Below, in pieces: positions 45,360 to 54,653 of a stretch of DNA of 64,000 nucleotides (positions within the stretch are counted from its first letter, which is position 1; each line of letters opens with the position of its first letter). The DNA is taken from contig NZ_CP036287.1 in the NCBI RefSeq assembly GCF_007748095.1, forward strand, positions 5,270,001 through 5,334,000. The letters run 5' to 3'. The DNA comes from Engelhardtia mirabilis (GTDB lineage Bacteria > Planctomycetota > UBA1135 > GCA-002686595). The position numbers were made by a program, and so were the translations under genes. Below the pieces are notes generated by a model. It worked only from the letters and a program-made list of their open reading frames with translations, was not told the DNA's origin and searched no databases.

Positions 45360-48238
45360 GAGTCGACCTCCACGTCGTGGTTCTTGGCGGTGGTCAGGAT
45401 GCGATCGGCCGGGGCGCGGGCGACGGAGCGGCCCACGAAGGGCTCGCCAAAGGCCAGGCTGGTGACGCGTTCGACTCCCGCTACCCGGCGCACCGCCGCC
45501 TCCAGCTCACTCAGGCCCACCGGACGAGCGAACTCGCGTGCCCCGCCGCGCGGCCGACCGGCCGGCGAGAGCCGCGCGGCCAAGGCCTGGTCGACCCGCT
45601 CGCGCATCACCGCGGGTTGGCGTCCGGCCTCGATCGTGATCCGCACCCGGACGCGAACCTCCACGAACTCGGGATCGCGGACCTCGATTCGAACCCCCGG
45701 CGCCGAGCGGTCGGCGAGGAAGCGACTCACGTCTTCGACCAGGGATCCCGAAGCCAGGGGCAGGGGGCCCGGCAGGTCGGGCACCACCAGCAGGCGCGGC
45801 CCGCGTGGGAAGGGCTGACCGACGGCGCCCGGCGCGGGTCGCAGGCAGCGCACGTGCCGCAGCATCGGGAACCGATCCAGGACCATCCACTCGATGTCGC
45901 GCGCCGAACCCGCGCGGTTGCGATGCCGCGTGACGCGCCCGGCTCGCCTCACGTTGGCCATCGAAGACTCCGGACCACAGCCGTCGCGACTGGGCTCCAG
46001 CAGCTCCGCACCCGTGAGGCCCGGAAGCCCGTGCTCGGGGATCAGGCGCGAGCCCATGGGCAACTCCTGCTCCGGCGATTGATCGTCCGGCCCCTCGGGC
46101 AGGTACTCCAACTCGGCCGCGTCGCAGGTCATGCGCGCCAGCCACAACCCGTCGCTGGGCCGTCGCACGCGAACGCGCAGCCAGGTCCGCGGCTCGCGAT
46201 CCCCCATGGTGAAGGGTTCGACGCGGGTGGGCGGCAGCCAGTCCTGTGGCGAGCGCCAGCGCACGATGCCCGCCTGGGTCAGGCCTCGCGTCTCGTCCTG
46301 CACTTCGAGGTCGCTCCAGCCGTTGCCGTTCCAGTATTCGAAGGACACCTCGCCGTTGGTCCGCACGCTCTGGGCGCTCACCGTCGCAACGTCCAGGAAC
46401 ATGCTGACCGAGGTCCCCGAGCGGGCGCCGCGAAAGCCCAGGTACAGCTCCCCGCCCCAGTCCCGGCGGCCGAAGTCGAAGGGACGAAAGCGCCGCACTC
46501 CGTCGACGCCGACCTCGAAGCTGGAGCGCATCTCCGCCTTCGTCATCGGGCAGGTGTCGGCCACCGAGACCCACAGGGAGACCAGCCCTTCGCGGATCGA
46601 CTCGGAGCGAAAGACGACCGACGCCCTGGCCACCAGTGGACTGGGCGGGCGCGGGGGCGGCACGGGCTCGTCGTCGCCCCCCAGACCCAGCAGATTCAAG
46701 AGGCTGCGCCACAGGGAAGGTCGAGAGCGCTCGACCATCTCGCGCACGAAGCGCTCCTGGTCGCGCAGGTAGGTGGCCCAACCGAAATCGCCGCGATGCA
46801 GGCGGACTTGCAGCCAGTGACCCCGACGCGCGCCCACCGTCGCCTCCTCGGAGAAGGGCATGCCGCTCTCGCGCAGGTGGATGCGTAGCTGGCCGCCGAA
46901 GGAGTCCAGGTCTCCACCCTCGCGCGGTGCTGTGGGCAGGGGCCGGATCCAGGCCATCCGGGCCGGAGCCTGCCACTGGCCTTGTCGCCGTCGCCGCCAG
47001 GTCACCTGCGGTTGTGCCGGGACGTCGAGCTCGTCGACGAGGGGCACGATCGGGTGCCGGCGCAGGTCCCCGCTCGCGGTGCGGAAGCAGAGCGAGAGCT
47101 CGGCCAAGGGCAGACCGAAGATGGCACCGCAGGCCAAATGGAGCGTGTTCCCGCTCGAGGCCGGATCGCCGAAGGGTGCGAAGGGCGCGCTCAGGTCCAG
47201 GGGCTGACCGTTCAGGAGCCCATCCGTCAGCTCCAAGCTGCCGGGGTCCGCCTGGGGGTCGCGATCGACGAAGGAGCGCGGCCCCTCGAAGACCAGCGAA
47301 ATCTCGGCGAAGGCCATGAACGCGCAGGCTCCTAGGTCCTGGCCTGCACCAACGTCCCCGGACGTCGGCTTGCGCAGCCGCAGGGCCGCAACCAGCCCCC
47401 GATCGATGCGTTCGGCCTCGGCACTCGGCAGCCCTCCGGACTCGAACTCGGCCGGCTCGAGGTCCAGGTCGAGGTCCAAGATCACCTCGACGTCGGTGCC
47501 GTGCTCGCGAAACTCCGACGCGACCAGGGGCACGTAGCCGGCCTTGGTGGTCCCCTGCCACTCGAGGGCGCTGAGGCCCTCCATGAACTGTTCGACCGAT
47601 GGACCGACCCGTTCGAATGTCACGCGCAGACGAGTTCCGCTTCGAGCGGCCTCGAGCAGCGGGCTGACGATGAACAGCGAGCGCGCCACGCCGTACAGCG
47701 CGGCGTCCTCGGCCCGGCCGAAGGGGAAGCAGGGCTCCCGCAGCTCACCCTTCTCGAGCGACCGTTGCAGCACCAGATCGCGACCGTCCGCCAGGCGTTG
47801 GTAGCTCGTCACCGCACCGAGCTCGATGCCGGTGACCGTGGTCCCCTGCCGCAGCCGATAGCGTCGCAGGGGTGTGCGGTCTTCCTCGTTGGCGACGAAC
47901 ACCGTGCCGTCCTTCACGCGCACGGGTGGCTGGGCCGCGACCTTGGCCAGGCGCGCGTAGGCGCGATCGGGTTGCGGCGGGCGGCGGGCAATCCCCAGCC
48001 GGTCGACGAAGTAGCGCTCGCGGAGTTGCTCGGGGAGGGTGTTGAAGCGCCCGACGGCCTGGGCCAGGCGACCGCCGATGGCTTCGAGCACGGCCGCCGA
48101 CGGCTCACTCGAGTCGGCCAAGAGATCCGCCACCCAGTTGCCCTCGCCCGGAGGCGTGGGCAGGTCCGAGGCGACCTGTCGGAGCTGCGCGACGATCTCC
48201 AGCTCCCCGCGCCTGTCCGCCCGGAAGGCCGCGCCCAT
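45356..48238 (-). CDS. Large baseplate J-like wedge protein (Afp11-like)
   Basis: 960 residues from ATG 48238, overlapping the gp25 stop by one base (TGATG); a GTG three bases upstream adds one residue. N-terminal 'LPEQLRERYFVDRLGIARR' and 'PPVRVKDGTVFVA' are followed by a long beta-rich region. C-terminal 'VRVRITIEAGRQPAVMRERV' is the conserved J-protein end. It forms the main wedge of the baseplate and pairs with the product of the next gene. Confidence 0.85.
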   Translation of the reverse strand: MGAAFRADRRGELEIVAQLRQVASDLPTPPGEGNWVADLLADSSEPSAAVLEAIGGRLAQAVGRFNTLPEQLRERYFVDRLGIARRPPQPDRAYARLAKVAAQPPVRVKDGTVFVANEEDRTPLRRYRLRQGTTVTGIELGAVTSYQRLADGRDLVLQRSLEKGELREPCFPFGRAEDAALYGVARSLFIVSPLLEAARSGTRLRVTFERVGPSVEQFMEGLSALEWQGTTKAGYVPLVASEFREHGTDVEVILDLDLDLEPAEFESGGLPSAEAERIDRGLVAALRLRKPTSGDVGAGQDLGACAFMAFAEISLVFEGPRSFVDRDPQADPGSLELTDGLLNGQPLDLSAPFAPFGDPASSGNTLHLACGAIFGLPLAELSLCFRTASGDLRRHPIVPLVDELDVPAQPQVTWRRRRQGQWQAPARMAWIRPLPTAPREGGDLDSFGGQLRIHLRESGMPFSEEATVGARRGHWLQVRLHRGDFGWATYLRDQERFVREMVERSRPSLWRSLLNLLGLGGDDEPVPPPRPPSPLVARASVVFRSESIREGLVSLWVSVADTCPMTKAEMRSSFEVGVDGVRRFRPFDFGRRDWGGELYLGFRGARSGTSVSMFLDVATVSAQSVRTNGEVSFEYWNGNGWSDLEVQDETRGLTQAGIVRWRSPQDWLPPTRVEPFTMGDREPRTWLRVRVRRPSDGLWLARMTCDAAELEYLPEGPDDQSPEQELPMGSRLIPEHGLPGLTGAELLEPSRDGCGPESSMANVRRAGRVTRHRNRAGSARDIEWMVLDRFPMLRHVRCLRPAPGAVGQPFPRGPRLLVVPDLPGPLPLASGSLVEDVSRFLADRSAPGVRIEVRDPEFVEVRVRVRITIEAGRQPAVMRERVDQALAARLSPAGRPRGGAREFARPVGLSELEAAVRRVAGVERVTSLAFGEPFVGRSVARAPADRILTTAKNHDVEVDS

Positions 48239-48699
48239 CACTGCCCGCCCGGCTGGTCGACGTAGAAGGGGAAGATGAAGCTCTGCCGCATGCGGTGGGT
48301 GTCGACGAAGAAGCTGATCTTCACGTCGAGTCGCCCGATCTCGCCCTGGTGCGAGCCGACGTCGACCTCGACCCCGCGGATGCGACGCTCCCAGACAATC
48401 AGCGCCTGCCGCACAGCGCGCCCGAGGTCGGCCATCGATTGAGGAGTGATCGGCGCGAAGACGTAGCGCTGTACCTCGGATCCGAACTCTGGGTTCATCA
48501 CCCGCTCACCCATCGCCGTCTCGAGGATCAGCCGAATCGACTGCTGGATGTCCTCGAGCTTCTCGGCCATGTTCACGCGCACCCGCCCACCGCCTCCGTC
48601 ACGGTCCGTGCGCCACGTGACCGGAAAGGCCCAGCCGCGGCCGAGGTAGGCGTCCTCGAAAGAGCGCCCTGCGGGTTCTTGTGTGGGATCGAGCTCCAT
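48238..48699 (-). CDS. gp25-like baseplate wedge protein (Afp9-like)
   Basis: 153 residues. 'LGRGWAFPVTWR' near residue 19 and 'QSIRLILETAMGERVMNPEFG' (about 53-73) are the GPW_gp25 signature; the latter holds the EPR-like 'GERVMNPEFG' turn that triggers sheath polymerisation in related systems. Normal length for the family. It lies 12 bases after the spike gene stop. Confidence 0.93.
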   Translation of the reverse strand: MELDPTQEPAGRSFEDAYLGRGWAFPVTWRTDRDGGGGRVRVNMAEKLEDIQQSIRLILETAMGERVMNPEFGSEVQRYVFAPITPQSMADLGRAVRQALIVWERRIRGVEVDVGSHQGEIGRLDVKISFFVDTHRMRQSFIFPFYVDQPGGQ

Positions 48700-48711
48700 G
48701 GGCGCACGCGC

Positions 48712-50514
48712 TCAGTTCAACTGGATCATGGGTGCCTTGGCCGTGACCATGGCGTCGCCACTGAGCGACACCTGGGCCCCCTTGACCTCGGCCTTGGCGC
48801 TGCCCTCGAGACTCGCGGTCGCGTTGCCCTTGAGCGACACGTTCGAGTCGGCGCTGGCCGAAACCTCGTTGGCCGTGATTTCGACGCTGCCGCCCGAGGC
48901 CGACAGCTTGATCGACTTGCCCGACGCCGCCGTCAGGGCGATGCCCCCCGAGTCCATGGTCAGTTGGTTGCCCGTCTTGTCCTCCAGACGGATCTGCTCC
49001 GAGCCCGAGGTGTCGTCCAGGTGCAGCACCTGCCCCGCCGCCGTCTGCACCAGCACGCCGGGTCCGTCGTCACCGTCATCGAAGGTGATCGCGTGGCCCG
49101 AGCGGCTGACGATCGTGCGGCGGTCGTTCTTCTCGGCGTCGTACTGCTCGGGAGGTGCGTCCACTCCGTTCCACAGGCTGCCCACCACTACCGGGTGGCG
49201 CGGGTCACCGTCGAGGAACTGCACCAGCACCTCGTCGTCCGGCTCGGGCACGAAGACGAAGCCGCGCCCGCCGCCACTCGAGGGCGTCGCCAGCCGTGCC
49301 CAGACCGGGGGCTCCTCGGCGTCCATCCACGGAAAGCGGATCTGGACCCGGCACTGCGAGCGCTCGTTGTCCTCGAAGGACTCCACCGTGGCGATCACGA
49401 TCGAATCGATGGGCGGCATGACCCTTGCGCTGCCGGCGCGCGCCTCGGGGGTCGGCGTGGGCGGAGTGCCCAGGCCAACTTGCGTCTCGAAGCCCTGCAC
49501 CGTGAATCGGTGACTCACGCGGGTGATGTAGTGGGGTCCGTCGAAGCTGCTGCCGAGCCCCTTGATCTCCAGGATCGAGTCGATGCGGAGCTGGGCGTCG
49601 CCCGCGCAGGAGGCGCTGCCGTGGTAGCTGTCGGTCGCACCCCGATCGACCAGCGCCTGGGTCCAGGCCTCGAGCTCGGCCTGATCCATGGCGACGCACT
49701 CCGCCACGCGGCGCTTGCGGGCGCCGTCGAGTTTTTCGGTGGCCAGCAGCTTGGTGCGCGAGGGCCGCGAGCCGGCCGGGCCCCGGGCAGCGCTCGCGGC
49801 CGTCGTGACCGACAGGGGCTGCTTGGACTCGGGGTCCCAGGCGGTCCCCTCGCAGTCTCCAAAAGCGCTCGAGATGTCCTGGGCAAGCTCGAACTCGACC
49901 AGGTTGTCGCCCCAGAGCAGCGTCGCCGCGGGACTCCCCGTCGCTGCCGGCTTGAAGTTCAGCGTGCTGCCGCGCACGTAGGCCTGCACACCCAGCGCCG
50001 CCGCCCGCGCCAAAACGAAGGTCCAGTCGCTGACGCGATGCTGCACGAGGAAGGGATTCACGAAGGCAGACGAACCGTCGGCCTTCAGCCCGACCTCGCT
50101 GCAGATGCTGTCCACCGCCGTCTGATCCGATTGATCGGCCCAGACCCGATAGCGAGCGCTGCCCAGCAGGCCGATCCCGCGACAACGGCAGCGCAGCTCG
50201 AGTCGAGGCAGGTCGCCGCGGCGCACCTGGACCACCGCGGCGACCACGATGCCGTCGAAGACCTCGTCCAGCTTGCTGTCGTAGCCGAGCCGAATCTTGA
50301 TCGCGCGGCCCGCCTCGAGCTTGGCCGTGGGTGCGTCGCCGGCCGGATCGGCCTCGGGATCCCAGTTACGCAGCACCACCGATGCGCGCGCCAGCCGGCC
50401 GACCTCTTCGCACACCTCGATGCGGATCACGTCCTCGGCGGTGGCCTGGTCGATTTCGGCGCCATCGATCGCGATGGCGAACTCCGCAATGCTCTCGGAC
50501 GTATCCGCGCTCAC
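48712..50514 (-). CDS. VgrG/gp5-like spike protein (Afp8-like)
   Basis: 600 residues. The N-terminal 370 residues are the gp27-like hub part ('WTFVLARAAALGVQAYVRGS'). An OB-fold with 'FPWMDAEEPPVWARLATP' and 'GSLWNGVDAPPE' is at about 395-460. The C-terminal about 110 residues form a regular beta-helix ('LTAASGKSIKLSASGGSVEI') that tapers to the PAAR tip. No extra effector domain is fused. It overlaps the LysM gene by four bases. Confidence 0.93.
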   Translation of the reverse strand: MSADTSESIAEFAIAIDGAEIDQATAEDVIRIEVCEEVGRLARASVVLRNWDPEADPAGDAPTAKLEAGRAIKIRLGYDSKLDEVFDGIVVAAVVQVRRGDLPRLELRCRCRGIGLLGSARYRVWADQSDQTAVDSICSEVGLKADGSSAFVNPFLVQHRVSDWTFVLARAAALGVQAYVRGSTLNFKPAATGSPAATLLWGDNLVEFELAQDISSAFGDCEGTAWDPESKQPLSVTTAASAARGPAGSRPSRTKLLATEKLDGARKRRVAECVAMDQAELEAWTQALVDRGATDSYHGSASCAGDAQLRIDSILEIKGLGSSFDGPHYITRVSHRFTVQGFETQVGLGTPPTPTPEARAGSARVMPPIDSIVIATVESFEDNERSQCRVQIRFPWMDAEEPPVWARLATPSSGGGRGFVFVPEPDDEVLVQFLDGDPRHPVVVGSLWNGVDAPPEQYDAEKNDRRTIVSRSGHAITFDDGDDGPGVLVQTAAGQVLHLDDTSGSEQIRLEDKTGNQLTMDSGGIALTAASGKSIKLSASGGSVEITANEVSASADSNVSLKGNATASLEGSAKAEVKGAQVSLSGDAMVTAKAPMIQLN

Positions 50515-51179
50515 ACCAGCTCCAAAAGCGGAAGGCTCAGGACCCTACCGGGCTCCAGGGAGCGAGGATTTGCCAGTCCATTGGCAAAGGCCAACTGACG
50601 CCAGTAGGCCACGTGGCCGTAGCTCTCGAAAGCGATTCGATCGAGCCGATCACCGGCTTGAACGACCCACACACGGTCGACGTCGGGCGAGCTCTTCTTC
50701 TCCTCCGCGATGCGAGCCTTGCGGCTCACCACCTGCTCGAACTCGGCGCTGATCTTGGCGCGCAGGGGCACGCCCTGCTTGTCAAACAGAACGAAGTTGG
50801 CGCTGGCTGACTTGAGCACGCCCTGGAAGGTGAAGCCCCCCCACATGACCTTGCAGTGCGGTGGGATGTGCTGCCGACCCCGGAAGCGCAAGAGGCCCAG
50901 GAAGCGCTCGACACGCTCCAAGACCGTCTTCGGCATGCCCTCCGGAGCGTCGTTGACGCCGGTCCCGTCGAACATGAAGGCGATCTTCAACTGGTCGTTG
51001 TTGCCGTGGTCGTATTTGGTCTTCGGTCGACTGGTGTGCGGGGTGGGCGTCGCGACGTAGTCGTTCGAACGCGTCCAGGTGTAGTCGGTGGGGTTGAAGT
51101 CCGCGACGAACGTCGTGTCCTTGAGCGGTGAGCCCGAGAAGCCGCTGTCCGGATAGCCCTCGATGGTGAGTTTGACCAT
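50511..51179 (-). CDS. LysM-containing hub protein (Afp7-like)
   Basis: 222 residues. An N-terminal gp53-like part ('FTFQGVLKSASANFVLFD') is joined to a C-terminal LysM motif at about 170-222 ('WVVQAGDRLDRIAFESYG'). In eCIS this protein connects the tube to the spike/baseplate. It overlaps the spike gene and lies 3 bases after the DUF5908 micro-gene. Confidence 0.9.
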   Translation of the reverse strand: MVKLTIEGYPDSGFSGSPLKDTTFVADFNPTDYTWTRSNDYVATPTPHTSRPKTKYDHGNNDQLKIAFMFDGTGVNDAPEGMPKTVLERVERFLGLLRFRGRQHIPPHCKVMWGGFTFQGVLKSASANFVLFDKQGVPLRAKISAEFEQVVSRKARIAEEKKSSPDVDRVWVVQAGDRLDRIAFESYGHVAYWRQLAFANGLANPRSLEPGRVLSLPLLELV

Positions 51180-51182
51180 GGC

Positions 51183-51356
51183 TTACTCGCGCCAGTGCTG
51201 CGCCAGCCGCTCCAGGACCGCCTCGGCGACCCGCTCCACGAGTTCTTCGAGTTCCTCCGGCCGCAGGGAGCCCAGCCCTGACGGAACGGGCCCCTGAGCC
51301 TGGTGCTCCGGGTGCTGCGAAAGTGCGACTTCACTGACGATCTCGTTGATGAACAT
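51183..51356 (-). CDS. DUF5908-like micro-protein (Afp6 position)
   Basis: 57 residues from ATG 51356, preceded by GGGAG six bases before the start. 'MFINEIVSEVAL' followed by a charged helix ('LRPEELEELVERVAEAVLER') matches small DUF5908-type proteins found between tube and LysM genes of eCIS. It may stabilise the tube-hub junction; the role in the family is unclear. A longer in-frame extension to 51764 is a shadow of the tube gene. Confidence 0.8.
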   Translation of the reverse strand: MFINEIVSEVALSQHPEHQAQGPVPSGLGSLRPEELEELVERVAEAVLERLAQHWRE

Positions 51357-51385
51357 GCTGTGCTCCCACCGGGTCGGCCCGGCCT

Positions 51386-51859
51386 TCAACCCCGGCCGCT
51401 CGCGCCGCCACCCACCACGATGCCCCGGTGGGCGAACTCGACCGTCTCGAAGGCCACCTGGCCGCGGGCCGCGTCGAGCTTGGGCCCCTCCCACTTGAGC
51501 GGGTAGGCCCTGCTGGCCGTCCAGGACCGCAGCACGTCGGGCCGAGCACCGCGGCTCTTCAACTGCACGATGATGTCCGCCGGCTTCACCGTGGACGTCT
51601 CGACGAACTCCCGAATCCAGTCCCACAGGGCGGAGGCATCGTCCAACCCACGCTTGAGGATCAACGGCGCGGAGGTCGCGTGGGTCGGGAGCTTGTGCAC
51701 GAAGTGGTTGCTGCCGCCCTCCTTGTACTCCTCGCTTCCGATCTCCACGTTCAGTCCACTGCACTCGCTGAAGGACCCGAGTTCGTGCCCCTTGGCGCTG
51801 ACTTCAAAGCACATCCCCAAGAAGGGGAAGTCCTTGCCTTCACCATCGGCTCTGGTCAT
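51386..51859 (-). CDS. Inner tube protein (Afp5-like, T4 gp19 family)
   Basis: 157 residues from ATG 51859, with GAGGT upstream. 'SAKGHELGSFSECSGLNVEI' and 'TLKRG'-type 'LILKRGLDDASALWDW' are tube-protein signatures; 'WEGPKLDAARGQVAFETVEFAH' is the conserved C-terminal strand set. In Afp the second tube paralogue (Afp5) starts the tube at the baseplate. It is a diverged paralogue of the next gene upstream. Confidence 0.92.
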   Translation of the reverse strand: MTRADGEGKDFPFLGMCFEVSAKGHELGSFSECSGLNVEIGSEEYKEGGSNHFVHKLPTHATSAPLILKRGLDDASALWDWIREFVETSTVKPADIIVQLKSRGARPDVLRSWTASRAYPLKWEGPKLDAARGQVAFETVEFAHRGIVVGGGASGRG

Positions 51860-51914
51860 GGGGGGTCTACCTCTGGCTCCTGCCCTGGCCCGTCGAGGCG
51901 GGCAGAGTCCCGGG

Positions 51915-52358
51915 CTAGCCGTTCTTGATCGTGACGCCCTCGTGGCACAGCTCGATCGACTCGATCGCGATCTCGTTGCCCTTGCCATTCAAGCTGGGCC
52001 CTTCGACCTTGACCGGCCAGGCGCGCAGCAGCGCCCAGGAGACCGTCTCGTCGCCGCTCTCATTGAGCAACGTGATCGTGACCGCACGCTGTTCGTGGGT
52101 GCCGAGCTGGTTCTTCTCCCACCAACTGAAGAAGTCGTTGTCCTTGGCCAGGATCCCGCGCTTGAGCGTGACGTTGCTGTACTTCATCAGCCCGGGGATC
52201 TTGCGGGTGGTGAGGGAGCCGTCCGCCCCACCTCGGTACTCGATCATGTCCGTCTCGACGTTGAGGCCCGCGACCTCCGAGAAGTTGGCGATCGACCCTC
52301 CCCAGTCCACGGAGAAGCGGATGCTGGCGAGGGGGTAGGCGAGTGTTGCGTCTGCCAT
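51915..52358 (-). CDS. Main inner tube protein (Afp1-like, T4 gp19 family)
   Basis: 147 residues; AAGGAG stands 10 bases before the ATG. 'VDWGGSIANFSEVAGLNVET', 'TTRKIPGLMKYSNVTLKRGI' and 'VEGPSLNGKGNEIAIESIEL' are the tube fold signatures. It is expected to stack as hexamers inside the sheath. It lies between the sheath gene and the second tube gene. Confidence 0.95.
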   Translation of the reverse strand: MADATLAYPLASIRFSVDWGGSIANFSEVAGLNVETDMIEYRGGADGSLTTRKIPGLMKYSNVTLKRGILAKDNDFFSWWEKNQLGTHEQRAVTITLLNESGDETVSWALLRAWPVKVEGPSLNGKGNEIAIESIELCHEGVTIKNG

Positions 52359-52397
52359 TTGGTTCGGGCTCCTTGCCGCCAGGGGCGGCTAGCGGTC

Positions 52398-54650
52398 TCA
52401 GGTGGACTGGGTCTGGACGAGTTGGCTGACGGTGAACACGACGAACTCGGCCGGGCGCACGGGGGCGATGGCGATTTCAACTTTGAGCAGCCCGTTGTAG
52501 ACGTCGGTCATCGTCATCGTCTGCGGCACGCCGCACTGCACGCGGAAGGCCTCGTCGGGCGTCGAGCCCATCAGGCCGCCGTCGCGCCAGAGCTGGCGCA
52601 GGAAGCCCTCGGCCGCGTTCACGAGCTTGTTCCAGGTCGCCTGGTCGTTCGACTCGAACACGGCCCACATGGTCTGCTGCTTGAGGGTGCGCTCGACGTA
52701 CAGGAACAGCCGGCGCACGTTGACGTAGCGCCACATCACGTTCTTCGTTGACGTGCGCGCGCCCCAGATCAGCATGCCCTGCCCCGGGAAGCTGCGGATC
52801 AGGTTGACCCCCGCCGGATTCAGGCTCTCGCTCTCGTCCTCGGTGAAGTCGAGCTGCATGCCCACCGGCCCGAGCACGGGGATGTTCGCCGGCGACTTCC
52901 ACACGCCGACCATGTTGTCCGAGCGGTTGTAGGCACCCAGGATGTGGCCCGACGGCGGCACGTACACGGTCTTCTCGTCCGAGCTCGCGTCCAGGTTGGG
53001 CGAGCGGAACCAGGGCGCATAGATCGCGGCGTGGGTGCTGCGGAAGCGATCGGCGAAGGTCGCCAGGGCGGTGGCGCGCTTGTTCAGGTCGCCCAGCTCC
53101 TTGGCCTCGGCCATGGGCGGCGGGTCGATCACGGCCATGCAACGGTTGTTGAAGGCGTAGTCGATAGCGGCCTGGTAGATCGGCTGGTAGGTCGAGGCCG
53201 GGGTGCTGTTGCCGTCCAGGTAGGCATCCGGGCAGGCGATCAGCGAGACATCCGGCACGCCCTTGAGCAGCGGGAAGTACTTGGTGTACTCGGTCGAAGC
53301 CGGGACTTGGTCGCTGCCAGCGTTGAGCACCGTCGCTCCCCCGGGCGCCTTGGGCGAGACCGGCTCCGCGCCCTCTACCGGCGTGTCACTGAAGGCCACG
53401 GCCTTGCCCTGGTCGACGAATTTGGACAGCCGCACCCGGTTCGAGATGCCGTTGACGACGTCTTCCTTGAGGAAGTAGCTCGGATCGCCGGGGTCGGTGC
53501 TGAGCCCCTGGTAGGCCTCGAGGACCTTGAACGACGTGGCATCCCCCGGGTTGCGCGGGGGCACCGGCTCGACGATCTCGAGATCGAAGGTCAGCCGGAA
53601 GGCGTCACTCTGCAAGTGCAAGGGGGCTTGCAGCTCGCCGGCGGGCATCGATCCGAGCACCGTCCCATCGGTGACCACGAAGCCCACACCGTCGGGATCC
53701 GAGAAGAAGAAGGCCTGCACCTCCGGATCCGGGTCCCAGGCGCCGCTCAGGGTCTTCTTGCCAGCGGGCGTGTCGACGTTCTCGAACTGGACCCGCGTCT
53801 TGGAGTTCCAGCCGGCGATCTCCTCCGCACCGAAGGGCTTGCCAGTGTCCGTGTTGGTCAGCACCGACGCCTTGACGCTGGTGTCCGGCAGGTAGCTCAC
53901 GGGAATCAGGACCGTATCGCCCTTCGCGTTCTGGGCCTCGATCGTGCCACTGCCGGCCTTGGTCTGACCATCCTTGAAGACGAATGCCCCTTCACCGTCG
54001 ACGCCGCTGGTCCACTCGCCCACCTCTTCCCCCAGGGTCAACTTGGCGCCCTTGGAGAGGCCCGTGGCCGAGGGGATCGGCGCCTGCGAGATCGGCTTGA
54101 GGCGACCCCGTCCGACGTTGACGAAGTCGGCAGCGCTAGGCAGCGCGAGGGTCACGGGCACCGGAGTCAGGGGGAAGGCGGACCGAGCGGCCGTCTTCGA
54201 GGCCCGCAGGCGCAGCTTGTTGGCCCAGGTGCCACCCGAAATTGCATCCACGCGCAGGGCGATCGTGGCCGGCTTCAGATCGTCCGGCGAAGACTCGTCG
54301 AACGGATCGAGCAGGCGCTCGTAGTCCACGACGTTCTCGATCGAGGCGATCGACCAGAAAGCCGCGTCTCCGCTGTTGACCCGGCATACGTAGCACTCGC
54401 TCCCGCCGTTGAGGAAGAACGCGTAGACGCTGTCGGTGATGTAGGCGTGGGGGAACACGGCCTTGTTCTTGGGCCGCCCGCCGAAGACGGCGTAGAACTC
54501 GTTGAGGCTCTTGATCCGCCGCGGCTTGAGGGACTCACCCTGGTGAGTGAATCCGAAGAAGCAGGGCACGCCAGTCGGCACACCGCTGAGCGGCATCGGG
54601 GTCGACTGGTCCTCGAAGACGTAGACGCCGGGAGCTGAGAGGGTCTGCAT
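52398..54650 (-). CDS. Tail sheath protein (Afp2-4-like)
   Basis: 750 residues, long for the family. N-terminal 'LSAPGVYVFEDQSTPMPLSG' and C-terminal 'MWRYVNVRRLFLYVERTLKQ' with 'VRPAEFVVFTVSQL' are the sheath core; the latter carries the strand exchanged between subunits. A large central insertion (about 170-440) should decorate the outside of the particle. There is only one sheath gene, whereas Afp has three. Confidence 0.95.
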   Translation of the reverse strand: MQTLSAPGVYVFEDQSTPMPLSGVPTGVPCFFGFTHQGESLKPRRIKSLNEFYAVFGGRPKNKAVFPHAYITDSVYAFFLNGGSECYVCRVNSGDAAFWSIASIENVVDYERLLDPFDESSPDDLKPATIALRVDAISGGTWANKLRLRASKTAARSAFPLTPVPVTLALPSAADFVNVGRGRLKPISQAPIPSATGLSKGAKLTLGEEVGEWTSGVDGEGAFVFKDGQTKAGSGTIEAQNAKGDTVLIPVSYLPDTSVKASVLTNTDTGKPFGAEEIAGWNSKTRVQFENVDTPAGKKTLSGAWDPDPEVQAFFFSDPDGVGFVVTDGTVLGSMPAGELQAPLHLQSDAFRLTFDLEIVEPVPPRNPGDATSFKVLEAYQGLSTDPGDPSYFLKEDVVNGISNRVRLSKFVDQGKAVAFSDTPVEGAEPVSPKAPGGATVLNAGSDQVPASTEYTKYFPLLKGVPDVSLIACPDAYLDGNSTPASTYQPIYQAAIDYAFNNRCMAVIDPPPMAEAKELGDLNKRATALATFADRFRSTHAAIYAPWFRSPNLDASSDEKTVYVPPSGHILGAYNRSDNMVGVWKSPANIPVLGPVGMQLDFTEDESESLNPAGVNLIRSFPGQGMLIWGARTSTKNVMWRYVNVRRLFLYVERTLKQQTMWAVFESNDQATWNKLVNAAEGFLRQLWRDGGLMGSTPDEAFRVQCGVPQTMTMTDVYNGLLKVEIAIAPVRPAEFVVFTVSQLVQTQST

Positions 54651-54653
54651 GGT